Assembly (NCBI RefSeq): GCF_036492635.1
Contig: NZ_AP025305.1
Coordinates: 1,798,001 to 1,862,000 of the forward strand
Reading direction: 5' to 3'
DNA from: Aureibacter tunicatorum
GTDB lineage: Bacteria; Bacteroidota; Bacteroidia; Cytophagales; Cyclobacteriaceae
Length of the DNA stretch: 64,000 bases
Below are positions 18,219 to 27,641 of the stretch, piece after piece. Position 1 is the first letter of the stretch, and each line of letters begins with the position of its first letter. The position numbers and the translations under genes are program-made. Below the pieces are notes generated by a model. The model was not told the origin of the DNA and did no database searches. It was given only the letters and a program-made list of their open reading frames with translations.

Positions 18219-19871
18219 TTATCTGTATGCTTTGAATTTATTAATCAGATTGTTGGTCGAAGCGTCATGGCTTGTAACGTTGTTGTCTCCAGATAATTCA
18301 GGTAGAATATTCGAAGCCAATTGTTTGCCTAGTTCAACACCCCACTGGTCAAAGCTGAAAATATTCCAAATTACGCCTTGAGCGAAAATTTTATGCTCAT
18401 ACATGGCGATTAAGGCTCCTAAAGATTTTGGAGTAACTTTTTTGACAAGTATTGAGTTGCTTGGTTTGTTTCCTTCAAAGACTTTGAAAGGAACGATTTT
18501 ATCGAGATTTTCTTGGCTCAGGTTTTTTGATTTTAACTCTTCAGTAACTTCTTCCTTGGTCTTTCCTTTCATCAAAGCTTCAGTTTGAGCAAAGAAATTA
18601 GCTAAAAGCTTTTCATGGTGATCACTAATCGGGTTGTGACTAATAGCCGGAGCTATAAAGTCGCATGGGATTAGTTTAGTTCCTTGATGTATAAGTTGAT
18701 AGAATGCGTGTTGACCATTAGTTCCCGGCTCTCCCCAGATGATTGGACCAGTTTGGTAGTTTACTTTTTCACCTTTTCTATCAATGTATTTGCCATTGCT
18801 CTCCATATCGCCTTGTTGGAAGTAAGCAGGGAATCTATGCAAATATTGGTCATAAGGCAACATAGCCATGGATTCGGCTTTGAAGAAATTATTATACCAA
18901 ATACCTATTAGAGCTAATATTACAGGCGCGTTGTCCTCAAAATCAGAGTTTTGAAAATGATTATCCATTTCAAAAGCGCCTTCTAAAAGATCTTCAAAGT
19001 TGTCATATCCAATATTCAAAGCGATCGAAAGGCCAATCGCTGACCATAATGAGTAGCGTCCTCCAACCCAATCCCAAAAGACGAACATGTTTTCTTCAGC
19101 TATTCCAAACTCAACAACTGCTGATGAATTAGTGCTTAAGGCAGCGAAATGCTTAGCGATATGGCCTTCTTCTTTTGCGCTTTCTAAAAACCACTTTCTT
19201 GCCGAGTGGGCATTGGTCATGGTTTCTTGAGTGGTAAACGTTTTAGAAGCAATTAGGAATAAGGTTGTTTCAGGGTTGATAGCTTTGAGTGTTTCGCTGA
19301 TATCAGTTCCGTCAACATTGGATACAAAGTGAGATGTAATGCCTTCAACTTTATAAGGCTTTAGGGCTTCTGTCACCATATAAGGACCTAAATCAGATCC
19401 GCCAATGCCAATATTGACGATGTCAGTGATTTTTTTCCCTGTGTAGCCTTTCCATTCTCCAGAGTGAACTTGTTGGCAAAATGACTTCATCTGATCAAGA
19501 ACTTTGCGAATTTCAGGCATCATATCTTCTTCATCCACAATCACCTTCTTGTCCGAACGGTTTCTTAGCGCTGTGTGTAGCACAGCTCTGTTTTCTGTTT
19601 GATTAATCGCCGCTCCTTCAAACATCGCTTTGATGGCATCGGAAAGTCCTGATTCATTAGCAAGTTTTATCAAACTATCGAATATGTCGCTATCTATGAT
19701 GTTTTTAGAATAGTCGATATAAATGTTTTCAAGTTCGATTTTGAATTTGTCAGCTCTCGAAGGGTCATTTTCGAAAAGCTGTTTCATATGAACATTTTTA
19801 ATTTGATCAAACTGAGATTCTAGCTCTCTCCAAGCTTGAGTTTGTGTAGGATCAATTTGGTTTAGCATCAA
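18219..19871 (-). CDS. pgi: Glucose-6-phosphate isomerase
   Basis: Interconverts glucose 6-phosphate and fructose 6-phosphate in glycolysis and gluconeogenesis. At 550 residues it is the full-length bacterial/eukaryotic type. The sugar-phosphate site [16 protein letters not shown] lies near residue 155. PGI signature 1 ([17 protein letters not shown]), [14 protein letters not shown] with the catalytic Glu/His region, and signature 2 ([14 protein letters not shown]) are all intact. MLNQ at 19868 is an equally good start. It is monocistronic. Class II aldolase (23810) and gap (36970) of the same pathway are nearby but separate. Confidence 0.96.
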   Translation of the reverse strand: MMLNQIDPTQTQAWRELESQFDQIKNVHMKQLFENDPSRADKFKIELENIYIDYSKNIIDSDIFDSLIKLANESGLSDAIKAMFEGAAINQTENRAVLHTALRNRSDKKVIVDEEDMMPEIRKVLDQMKSFCQQVHSGEWKGYTGKKITDIVNIGIGGSDLGPYMVTEALKPYKVEGITSHFVSNVDGTDISETLKAINPETTLFLIASKTFTTQETMTNAHSARKWFLESAKEEGHIAKHFAALSTNSSAVVEFGIAEENMFVFWDWVGGRYSLWSAIGLSIALNIGYDNFEDLLEGAFEMDNHFQNSDFEDNAPVILALIGIWYNNFFKAESMAMLPYDQYLHRFPAYFQQGDMESNGKYIDRKGEKVNYQTGPIIWGEPGTNGQHAFYQLIHQGTKLIPCDFIAPAISHNPISDHHEKLLANFFAQTEALMKGKTKEEVTEELKSKNLSQENLDKIVPFKVFEGNKPSNSILVKKVTPKSLGALIAMYEHKIFAQGVIWNIFSFDQWGVELGKQLASNILPELSGDNNVTSHDASTNNLINKFKAYR

Positions 19872-20042
19872 TTTTTTGGTTTATTTTGATAAAAAAACGG
19901 AGTCAACTATAGTAATTTAGTTGTTCTAAAAATGTGCCTAGGTTTGGCATCAGGTGTGCAATATACAATAGTTTGCATAAATGAGTTTACAATTAAGACA
20001 AATTAACACAGCTGCGAGAAGCAATCGTATGCATTGATATTT

Positions 20043-20690
20043 ATGAAAAACGAAGCATTGTTAAAATCTCTAGAAAAAAGAGTTTATTTAGGTGATCTCC
20101 CTGGGAAATTTGCTCATCAAAAAATGTTGCCAAGAGTTGAAGAAATTGAGAGGTTTTCTTTGGATGACTTGAATGGGTATCGAGATAGCGCTGTTATGAT
20201 TTTATTTTATAGGCTTAAATCAGGCTGGTGTATTCCATTGATCAAACGAAATGTTTATAATGGACATCACTCCAATGAGATAAGCTTGCCCGGAGGTAAA
20301 GTTGATATGGTTGATATGACTCTTGAAAATACTGCTGTAAGGGAAACGTATGAAGAAATAGGCATAAGAAATGATTCTTACTCTTTAGTAGGCAGCATTA
20401 CTCCAGTGAAGGTTTTGGTTAGCAAGTTTATAATACACCCATTTGTAGCTGTGGCTAAATCAGAATTGAATTTTGATTTGGATGATAAAGAAGTGCAAAA
20501 AATATTGCTAGGCAATTGCGATGATATGCTAAGTCAAATGAAGAAGGGGGGAAGTAGAACTATTATTACAAGGTCCGGAGATTTTGATGTGCCTGTGATA
20601 GATGTGGAAGGAGAAAGTGTATGGGGTGCCACAGCGATGATTTTGGCTGAGGCACTTGAGTTGTTTCATGATTCTTATCTTAATCGTTGA
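20043..20690 (+). CDS. NUDIX hydrolase, CoA-pyrophosphatase type
   Basis: A 215-residue cytosolic NUDIX protein of the UPF0035/NudL type, which cleaves CoA and acyl-CoA to phosphopantetheine products. The family signature before the NUDIX box is present (LIKRNVYNGHHSNEISLPGGK). In the box, G85, R100, E101, E104, E105 and G107 are kept (AVRETYEEIGI), but the first conserved Glu is D91, a mild change that may still bind metal. The ATG at 20043 is preferred over the TTG at 20034. The last 11 bases overlap the 3' end of convergent rsmE. Confidence 0.85.
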   Translation: MKNEALLKSLEKRVYLGDLPGKFAHQKMLPRVEEIERFSLDDLNGYRDSAVMILFYRLKSGWCIPLIKRNVYNGHHSNEISLPGGKVDMVDMTLENTAVRETYEEIGIRNDSYSLVGSITPVKVLVSKFIIHPFVAVAKSELNFDLDDKEVQKILLGNCDDMLSQMKKGGSRTIITRSGDFDVPVIDVEGESVWGATAMILAEALELFHDSYLNR

Positions 20691-21381
20691 TAAGGTTTAA
20701 GGTGTGACATGCTGCTAATGCGGCTGTTTCAGTCCTTAGTCTGCTTTTGCCAAGCCCAACAGGTTTGAAATTTAAGGCGAACGCGTTTTTGATTTCTTCA
20801 GGGGAAAAATCACCTTCAGGGCCAATGAGGATGCAGATTTTTTTGTTAGGTATCGCGACATCTTTTAGTTGATGGTTATTTTCAAGATCGACATAAGCAA
20901 TTAGTTTTTGATAAGAATCGTCCAACTGTGGTAAGAAATCACCGTAGTTTGTTAGATCGTTGATTATTGGTTTGTGCCATTGTTGGGATTGCTTCATCGC
21001 GCTAATAGCGATTTTTTCTATGCGTTCAAGCTTTATGGATTTTCTTTCAGAATGCGAGGTCTTTAAAAATGAGATTTCTTGAATGCCAAATTCAACAGAT
21101 TTTTCTACAAACCATTCGATTCTGTCAATATTTTTGGTAGGAGCTACAGCTATATGAATATAATGATTTGGTTTGTCGAAACGCTCTGTGTTTACAATAT
21201 CCAGTTTGCATTTTTTAGGATTTGCTTCAATTATTTTACATTCGAAAAGAGATCCTTTGCCATCGCATAAATGGATTGTGTCGCCTATGCTCTTTCTTAA
21301 GACTCTAATGCAATGTTTTGATTCACTTTCTGAAAGTGTTACTTGATTACTATTGATTTCCGATAAATAAAAAACAGTCAC
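20680..21381 (-). CDS. rsmE: 16S rRNA (uracil-1498-N3)-methyltransferase
   Basis: A SPOUT-class methyltransferase of 233 residues that methylates U1498 of 16S rRNA using SAM. An N-terminal PUA-like domain (residues 1-70, with KHCIRVLRKSIGDTIHLCDGKG) precedes the knotted domain. The knot motifs LIGPEGDFSPEEI and LGKSRLRTETAALAA near the C-terminus are diagnostic. It lies downstream of nothing on its strand and overlaps the NUDIX gene tail to tail by 11 bases. Confidence 0.93.
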   Translation of the reverse strand: MTVFYLSEINSNQVTLSESESKHCIRVLRKSIGDTIHLCDGKGSLFECKIIEANPKKCKLDIVNTERFDKPNHYIHIAVAPTKNIDRIEWFVEKSVEFGIQEISFLKTSHSERKSIKLERIEKIAISAMKQSQQWHKPIINDLTNYGDFLPQLDDSYQKLIAYVDLENNHQLKDVAIPNKKICILIGPEGDFSPEEIKNAFALNFKPVGLGKSRLRTETAALAACHTLNLIND

Positions 21382-21397
21382 TTGATAAAGGATTAAG

Positions 21398-21430
21398 TAT
21401 TTTCTTTCTCAAAAATAGAGAAAGAAAATA
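21398..21430 (-). terminator. Perfect 13-bp inverted repeat after aconitase
   Basis: Arms 21398-21410 and 21418-21430 pair perfectly around a 7-base loop, 13 bases past the aconitase stop and 17 bases before the rsmE start. The stem is pyrimidine/purine biased and AT-rich, without a clear T run. It is either a weak terminator of aconitase or an element upstream of rsmE. Confidence 0.5.
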
Positions 21431-21442
21431 TATAATTAAGAA

Positions 21443-23404
21443 TTATGACTGTTTTTGACGGAAGTAATTGATTTGTCCTCCAGCTAATAAAACTTCTATT
21501 TGTCGATCGCTAAGCGTATGCTTTGCTAAAATAGTTTGTTTTTTATTGCCAATAATCACTTCTATTGGCTTTCTTGATTTGATAAGCTCTGGCAAGTTGT
21601 TGAGTGTTAATTTATCGCCATTTTCAATTAAATCATAATCCGTTGGGTTGACAAACTCTAAAGGAACGATGCCGAAATTTATAAGGTTTTGCCAACCTAT
21701 TCTAGCATAGCTCTTTGCTATAACACACGATTGACCGAGAAATTTTGGAGCTAAAGCAGCATGTTCGCGACTAGACCCTTGAGCATAGTTTTCACCTGCG
21801 ATTACGATAAAACTCGAATTCTTTTCTTTGTTTTCCATTGCTCTCTCATAAAAGTCAGGGTCTATGATATAATACGTCCATTTACTTATTTCAGGTATAT
21901 TGCTTCTGAACGGCAGAACATTGGCTCCCGCTTTTAAAATTTCATCGGTTGATATATTATCGTCCATTTTTAACAGCACTGGCGCTGAAATGGAATTTTC
22001 TAATGGCGATGTTATTGGAATAGCTTTAATATTAGGCCCTTTTTCTAAATCATTTTCTGATTTGGCACTATCTGGAGCGATCAACATCTCCATATTGATT
22101 TCCGTATTTTGAGAGGAAGAATATTTAGGATACTTCAATCCGTAAAGTTTATTAAGATCTCTTGGGTCGGTAATTACGCCTGTAAGCGCTGATGCCGCAG
22201 CGGTTTCTGGGCTGCATAAGTAGACTTGATCGTTCTCTGTTCCAGATCTTCCCGGAAAGTTCCTAGGCATGGTTCGCAAGCTAATCTTGCCTGTTGCCGG
22301 AGCTTGTCCCATTCCGATGCAACCCATGCAACCTGATTGGTGTATCCTAGCGCCACTATGGACAAGGTCTGATAAGTGGCCATCTGTTGTTAAATTCTCA
22401 AGAATTTGTCTTGAAGTGGGGTTGATGTCTAATGATACGCTTGGATGAGTCATTTTGCCTTTCAGTATTTTGCTTGCCACCCAAAAGTCTCTGTATCCCG
22501 GGTTTGCTGAAGAGCCTATGACACATTGATAAACAGGTTTGCCTGCCACCTCCTTGACAGTGACAACTTTACCGGGACTGCTTGGACATGCTATTAAAGG
22601 TTCAAGTTTTGAAAGATCTATTTCATCGTATTTGTCATAATCACATTCAGGATCAGCAACTAATTCTTGCCAATCTTCAGCTCTTCCTTGTTGTTCTAAG
22701 AACTTTAGTGTCTGTTGATCAGATGGAAAGACTGTGCTTGTTGCGCCAAGTTCAGCTCCCATGTTTGCGATGACATGTCTATCCATAGCGGTAAGGCTGT
22801 CCAATCCTTCTCCGAAATATTCTAAAATGTATCCTCTTCCGCCTTTGACATCATATCGTCTGAGCATTTCAAGAATCACATCTTTGGCGCTTGTCCAATC
22901 GGGCAATTTATTTTTAAGGTGAATTCCGAAGATTTTGGGCATTTTCACGTAATAAGGCTCTCCAGCGATAACCATTGCCACATCGATGCCTCCAGTTCCC
23001 ATTGCAAGCATTCCCATGCTACCGGCAGCGCATGTATGGCTGTCTGAGCCCACCATTGTTTTTCCAGGTTTTCCAAACCTTTCCATATGCACAGGATGAC
23101 TTACTCCATTGCCGGGTCTGCTAAACCAAAGTCCGAATTTTTCTGCTGCTGATTTCAAAAACATGTGATCGTCTGCATTTTTGAAATCTGTTTGAAGCAG
23201 ATTGTGATCCACGTATTGAACTGCTATTTCTGTCTTAGCTTGCTTTAAACCCATGGCCTCAAGCTCAAGTTGCACAAGTGTTCCTGTAGCATCCTGCATT
23301 AACGCTTGATCTATTTTTAGCCCAATTTCTTCACCAGGAATCATATTTCCTGTCAGAAGATGTGATTTTATCAGCTTTTGAGATACATTGAGTTGAGACT
23401 GCAT
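21443..23404 (-). CDS. Aconitate hydratase (Aquifex-type, about 650 residues)
   Basis: Isomerises citrate to isocitrate in the TCA cycle through a [4Fe-4S] cluster. The 653-residue length and motifs fit the shorter 'Aquifex-type' aconitase found in many Bacteroidota rather than AcnA or AcnB. Present are GSDSHTCAAGSMGMLAMG (119-136), DINPTSRQ (326-333) and the cluster pair C359/C362 in SGCMGCIGMGQAP. The swivel domain near 565-575 has QGSSREHAALAP. The third cluster cysteine expected in an IGSCTN-like loop reads IGSSAN here (S299), with C294 five residues earlier. It is a single gene. Confidence 0.92.
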   Translation of the reverse strand: MQSQLNVSQKLIKSHLLTGNMIPGEEIGLKIDQALMQDATGTLVQLELEAMGLKQAKTEIAVQYVDHNLLQTDFKNADDHMFLKSAAEKFGLWFSRPGNGVSHPVHMERFGKPGKTMVGSDSHTCAAGSMGMLAMGTGGIDVAMVIAGEPYYVKMPKIFGIHLKNKLPDWTSAKDVILEMLRRYDVKGGRGYILEYFGEGLDSLTAMDRHVIANMGAELGATSTVFPSDQQTLKFLEQQGRAEDWQELVADPECDYDKYDEIDLSKLEPLIACPSSPGKVVTVKEVAGKPVYQCVIGSSANPGYRDFWVASKILKGKMTHPSVSLDINPTSRQILENLTTDGHLSDLVHSGARIHQSGCMGCIGMGQAPATGKISLRTMPRNFPGRSGTENDQVYLCSPETAAASALTGVITDPRDLNKLYGLKYPKYSSSQNTEINMEMLIAPDSAKSENDLEKGPNIKAIPITSPLENSISAPVLLKMDDNISTDEILKAGANVLPFRSNIPEISKWTYYIIDPDFYERAMENKEKNSSFIVIAGENYAQGSSREHAALAPKFLGQSCVIAKSYARIGWQNLINFGIVPLEFVNPTDYDLIENGDKLTLNNLPELIKSRKPIEVIIGNKKQTILAKHTLSDRQIEVLLAGGQINYFRQKQS

Positions 23405-23809
23405 TATTATAGAATTTTAAGGTGGACTTAGCAATACAACTAATTGAGATAATGAAAATGTTTTTAAATTGATGGGTTTATCTTAAAGGAGTGATTTTAA
23501 GAAGGTAAAAAAATATTTACTCAAAATTCATGAAATAAAATTATTAATGCTCAAATATTCAGAAATATCTATGAAATGATTATACTTTATTGGACTTTGA
23601 TTAAAAGTATATGTGAATATTGTAAAAATTATATTGTATAATCTATTTATGAGTTGTACTCAAGGAGTTTTTAGCTTTATTAGCTGTGAAATTTAGCAAC
23701 AAAAATTCATTCTATTATTTTTAAATAATGACCTGCATCATTTAAATATATTTCGAAAATTATAAATTTTGCAAGGTCGAAAACAAATTACGATTCAAAA
23801 AAAAATATT
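23405..23809. other. 405-base divergent intergenic region, aconitase/aldolase
   Basis: Very AT-rich spacer that must hold promoters for both divergent genes. TATAAATTTTGC at about 23760-23771 resembles a -7 element with one extra base. No ORF of coding character, RNA gene or strong hairpin is visible. Confidence 0.45.
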
Positions 23810-24874
23810 ATGAAATTTAGATCAGGAGTTTTATTTGGTGATGAGGTGTCTCAGTTGCTAAGAGATGCGAATGTAAACAAGTACGCTTTGCCAGCTGTGA
23901 ACACAATTGGTTCGGACTCAGTGAATGCAGTATTAGAGACTGCGGCTAAAGTAAACTCGCCTGTTATCGTTCAATTCTCCAATGGAGGGGCTAGCTTTTT
24001 CGCAGGTAAAGGCTTATCTAATGAAAATCAAAGGTCGGCTGTTGCAGGTTCTATCGTAGGAGCTCAGCAAGTTCACATTTTAGCGGAGCAATATGGAGTT
24101 CCAGTGATTCTTCATACTGACCACTGCGCTAAGAAATTATTGCCATGGATCGATGGTTTGTTGGAAGCAGGAGAGAAGCATTTCGCTGAGCATGGAAAGC
24201 CTTTGTTTTCTTCTCACATGATTGACTTGTCAGAAGAGCCTCTTGAAGAGAATATCGAAATCTGCAAGAAGTATTTGGCTAGAATGGCGAAAATCGGAAT
24301 GACGCTAGAGATCGAATTGGGTATTACTGGTGGTGAAGAAGATGGTGTTGACAACACAGATGTTGATGCTTCTAAACTTTATACTCAACCTGAGGAGGTG
24401 AATTATGCATATGAGCAATTATTGGAAGTAAGCCCTAATTTTACGATTGCAGCTTCTTTTGGTAACGTTCATGGTGTTTATAAGCCAGGAAATGTTGTTC
24501 TTAAGCCTGAAATCTTAAGAGATTCTCAAGCTTATATCAAAGAAAAGCATAATACAATTGACAATCCAGTAAACTTTGTATTCCATGGTGGGTCTGGTTC
24601 AGAGCCTGCTAAGATCAAGGAAGCTTTAGGTTATGGATCTATTAAGATGAATATCGATACTGATATGCAGTGGGCTACTTGGGAAGGTATCATGAACTAT
24701 TACAAGTCTAATGAAGCTTATTTGCAAAGCCAAATTGGTAACCCGGATGGTGATGATTCTCCAAACAAAAAATATTATGACCCAAGAGTTTGGTTGAGAA
24801 AAGCTCAAGAGTCATTTGTTACAAGATTGGAGCAAGCATTTGAAGATTTGAATTGCATTAATAGAAATGCTTAG
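23810..24874 (+). CDS. fbaA: Class II fructose-bisphosphate aldolase
   Basis: Zinc-dependent aldolase of glycolysis and gluconeogenesis, cleaving fructose 1,6-bisphosphate. The 354-residue length and motifs match the E. coli FbaA type. Zinc and substrate motifs are VILHTDHCAKKLLPW (class II signature 1), LEIELGITGGEEDGVDN (signature 2 with acidic ligands), NVHGVYKPGNV and FHGGSGSEPAKIKEA with phosphate-binding residues, then KMNIDTDMQWA. It uses the more constrained codons typical of highly expressed genes. It is monocistronic with a strong bidirectional terminator. Confidence 0.96.
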   Translation: MKFRSGVLFGDEVSQLLRDANVNKYALPAVNTIGSDSVNAVLETAAKVNSPVIVQFSNGGASFFAGKGLSNENQRSAVAGSIVGAQQVHILAEQYGVPVILHTDHCAKKLLPWIDGLLEAGEKHFAEHGKPLFSSHMIDLSEEPLEENIEICKKYLARMAKIGMTLEIELGITGGEEDGVDNTDVDASKLYTQPEEVNYAYEQLLEVSPNFTIAASFGNVHGVYKPGNVVLKPEILRDSQAYIKEKHNTIDNPVNFVFHGGSGSEPAKIKEALGYGSIKMNIDTDMQWATWEGIMNYYKSNEAYLQSQIGNPDGDDSPNKKYYDPRVWLRKAQESFVTRLEQAFEDLNCINRNA

Positions 24875-24891
24875 TTAAAAGCATTTTGAAT

Positions 24892-24929
24892 AAAAAAATA
24901 GGTTACCGAATTCGGCAACCTATTTTTTT
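24892..24929. terminator. Strong bidirectional terminator, aldolase/porin
   Basis: A 19-bp stem with a single mismatch (24892-24910 with 24911-24929) is flanked by seven A on one side and seven T on the other, between convergent genes. Confidence 0.9.
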
Positions 24930-24948
24930 ATGAATTTAATTCTACATT

Positions 24949-26211
24949 TTAGAACCAATATTGGGCGGCAAAATATACTCTATTTGCTTGTCCGAATACA
25001 TCGTTTATATCATGTCTATTGGCATAAACATATTCTAAGGCTATTTGGAATGCATCAGTAGCATGATAAGATACGTTGCCTGATGTATAATGACCTTTTA
25101 GGATCGCGTCACCGTCAAATCTGTCATATCCATCATATTTTGGCTTGTCAATAAAAAGATATGAGTATGTGAATGTCGAGCTCCATTTTCTAGCCCAAAA
25201 ATGTTGATAGGCTCCCATAATACCATACGATGGAGGCACGGCCACATTTTCCCCTGTTAAACTTGGCAATGCATCCCATCCTGGGAATCCCCATGTAGTT
25301 ACATAGTAGTCTCCTAATCCTCGACCATAGTTTGCTTGGAATATAATATTACTTTTACTGTAAAGGTAGAATTTACCAGTTAAACTTGCTCCAGCTCCGA
25401 TCGTCGTTTTTCTAGCATTGACAGTTTCATCAGTATTTAAAGTTGCGTAACGAAATGATCTAATGATACCAGCAAGTCTCAATATTGATCCGTTGTTGTA
25501 CTTATAGCCAACCGCGCCAACAATATCAGGAACTGATTGATTGATTCTGCCAATTGTTCTGTTGTCAACAGGAGTTTCCGTCCCAACGACATTGGTATAA
25601 TCAATTGAAAAGTCTGGTTGTTCCGCAGCGATTTGAACCGTGAATTTCTTGCCGAAAACATGTGTGTATCTAGCAATAGCTTTACGTTGCCAAAGAACAG
25701 AAGAAGGACCGTTGAAGTCAAATACATTTGGCCAAGCATTACCATCACTCATTGTTGTCCAGTCAAAACCAAATCTAAACCCTTTGTATTCGACCCACCC
25801 CAATCTTAATCTGAATATATGTCCTCCACTTCCATGAAAGTCACCTTCTACAGTTGTGATGATTTCACCGTCTCCAGTATCGTAGAAACTTTCGACTTTG
25901 ATCCTGTTTTGTCGACCGTCCATATGGAATCTTTTGTTTCTCCAAGTATCGGTTCCTGTTGGAGCGATATTTTGTATGTAGATCTCATCATCAGGTACTC
26001 CACCGGTAATATCATATAGTGAGTTTAGCTGGATCAGTCCTCCTACATCAACGCGGAATTTAGGTTGAGATTCACTTTCTGTAGTTGGAGTAGTGTAAAC
26101 AGTAAATCCTTTTACTTTAGGAGAAGGTTTGTTGCCTCCTCCTCCATTTGCATATCCTTGGAAAGATATTGCTAAGGCTAGTAAAGCCAATAAAAAAGTA
26201 GAATGTTTCAT
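24949..26211 (-). CDS. DcaP-like outer-membrane porin
   Basis: A 420-residue exported barrel with the signal peptide MKHSTFLLALLALAISFQGYA. The mature chain resembles DcaP-family trimeric porins: FRVDVGGLIQLNSLYDITG early on, then FRLRLGWVEYKGFRFGFDWTTMSD, FDFNGPSSVLWQRKAIARYTHVF and amphipathic strands ending in RVYFAAQYWF with the terminal Phe used for Bam insertion. DcaP porins pass dicarboxylates and other anions. It lies downstream of a Dcu-type dicarboxylate transporter and after aspA and asparaginase, so a role in aspartate, fumarate or succinate passage is plausible. Confidence 0.8.
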   Translation of the reverse strand: MKHSTFLLALLALAISFQGYANGGGGNKPSPKVKGFTVYTTPTTESESQPKFRVDVGGLIQLNSLYDITGGVPDDEIYIQNIAPTGTDTWRNKRFHMDGRQNRIKVESFYDTGDGEIITTVEGDFHGSGGHIFRLRLGWVEYKGFRFGFDWTTMSDGNAWPNVFDFNGPSSVLWQRKAIARYTHVFGKKFTVQIAAEQPDFSIDYTNVVGTETPVDNRTIGRINQSVPDIVGAVGYKYNNGSILRLAGIIRSFRYATLNTDETVNARKTTIGAGASLTGKFYLYSKSNIIFQANYGRGLGDYYVTTWGFPGWDALPSLTGENVAVPPSYGIMGAYQHFWARKWSSTFTYSYLFIDKPKYDGYDRFDGDAILKGHYTSGNVSYHATDAFQIALEYVYANRHDINDVFGQANRVYFAAQYWF

Positions 26212-26238
26212 ATTGTTTTAGAATTTGAGCGTAATGGT

Positions 26239-27570
26239 TTAGAGTAAAATTCCTGCAAGTCCAAAGCCTACAGCAATTGCTACAAAAGAGGCGACTAACC
26301 CCGGCCTCATAAAACTATGATTGATTACATATTTCCCAATTTTAGTTGTTCCTGTTCTGTCAAACCCAATCGCGGCGACGACTGTAGGATAATTAGGTAT
26401 AAAGAAATACCCATTAACAGCCGGGAACATGGCGATCAAGAATGGATAAGGAATTCCTAAGGCGATTCCTAGTGGCATCAAGGCTCTGATAGTGGCGGCT
26501 TGACTGTAAAGCAAAATGGACATTATAAATAGAGCGATAGCAAATGTCCACGGAGCAGATTGTACCATATTTTCTATGCCAGAGCTTATGAACTCGTAAT
26601 TGCCTTTGATGAATGTGTCACCCATCCAAGCTATACCAAAAATCGCGATTACAGCTTCGCTGCCAGCTTTGAATATTGTTCCATTAGATACAGCTTTGAC
26701 ATTCACCTTGCTAGTGATTAGAATCAATGCGGCAATGGTTAGCATTACCATTTCTATAGTTGCCGGCATGCCTAGCTTTATGAGCTCTCCATCAATGTTC
26801 CAGCTGGGTCTTAATTCTGGGAAAGTCCCAAAAAAGACTACAGAAATTGCTGCGAACAAGAAGAGAGCTACCGATATTTTAGCTTTTTTATCGATTGTTT
26901 TAGTTTCTTCTTTTTCGCTTTTTTCATCAAAAAGAGCTTTTACAAATTCAGGGTCTTTCATTTTTTCGATGAATTCAGGGTCTTTTTCAAGTTCTTTACC
27001 CATTTTGTTGACCGATAATGCTCCAACGAGAACACCGCAAATGGTCGACGGGATACATATCATAAGTATATCAATGAGCTCAATGCCCTGGCTTGATAAT
27101 AAAGCAACTAAAGCAACAGTCGCGGCTGATATTGGGCTTGCGGTTATAGCTTGTTGAGAAGCGATAACGGCGATACTCAAAGGTCTTTCTGGTCTAACTT
27201 TCGTTTTTGTAGCAACTTCAGCAATAACAGGTAGAACGGAATATGCTACATGGCCTGTCCCTGCGAAAAGGGTGAAAGTGTAGGTTACTAGAGGAGCGTA
27301 AAAAGTGATTCTTTTTGGGTTTTTCTTGAGAATATTTTCAGCAATGCTCACTAAATAATCCATTCCCCCTGCGGCTTGCAAACATGAAGCTGCCGTGATG
27401 ACCGATATTATCATCAACATAACATCTACTGGAGGAGCCGTTGGTTGGAGACCAAAAACAAAAGTAAGTATGATAAGTCCCATTCCCCCCATTACCCCAA
27501 GCCCTATACCTCCGAGTCTTGCTCCAATGAAAATGGCACCTATTACAAGAATAAATTCTATCCAAAACAT
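26239..27570 (-). CDS. Anaerobic C4-dicarboxylate transporter, DcuA/DcuB family
   Basis: A 443-residue inner-membrane carrier (10-12 helices) for C4-dicarboxylates, including fumarate:succinate and aspartate exchange. The frame is open to 27606, but MFWIEFILVIGAIF at 27570 matches the known Dcu N-terminus and is preferred. GARLGGIGLG, PVDVMLMII, GGMDYLV, NPKRITFYAPLVTYTFTLFAGTGH and ASPISAATVALV are family motifs. The hydrophilic loop near residues 200-240 (EKDPEFIEKMKDPEF) is a longer insertion than usual. Motifs are mixed between DcuA and DcuB, so I leave the subtype open. Its place beside aspA and asparaginase supports aspartate or fumarate traffic. Confidence 0.92.
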   Translation of the reverse strand: MFWIEFILVIGAIFIGARLGGIGLGVMGGMGLIILTFVFGLQPTAPPVDVMLMIISVITAASCLQAAGGMDYLVSIAENILKKNPKRITFYAPLVTYTFTLFAGTGHVAYSVLPVIAEVATKTKVRPERPLSIAVIASQQAITASPISAATVALVALLSSQGIELIDILMICIPSTICGVLVGALSVNKMGKELEKDPEFIEKMKDPEFVKALFDEKSEKEETKTIDKKAKISVALFLFAAISVVFFGTFPELRPSWNIDGELIKLGMPATIEMVMLTIAALILITSKVNVKAVSNGTIFKAGSEAVIAIFGIAWMGDTFIKGNYEFISSGIENMVQSAPWTFAIALFIMSILLYSQAATIRALMPLGIALGIPYPFLIAMFPAVNGYFFIPNYPTVVAAIGFDRTGTTKIGKYVINHSFMRPGLVASFVAIAVGFGLAGILL

Positions 27571-27596
27571 ATGTTGATATTTAAATGCGTATAAAC

Positions 27597-27626
27597 AAAA
27601 GAGCATGATCTATGCCATGCTCTTTT
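27597..27626 (-). terminator. Hairpin between asparaginase and the Dcu transporter
   Basis: A perfect 11-bp stem (27597-27607 with 27616-27626) lies 15 bases past the asparaginase stop and ends with T on the minus strand. It should terminate or attenuate the aspA-ansB transcript before the transporter. Confidence 0.75.
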
Positions 27627-27641
27627 GGGTGGTATCGAAGA

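Noticed and set aside
26600-27157. 185-residue ORF antisense to the Dcu transporter
   Set aside because: Hydrophobic codons of a membrane protein give long open antisense frames; the sense frame has all Dcu motifs.
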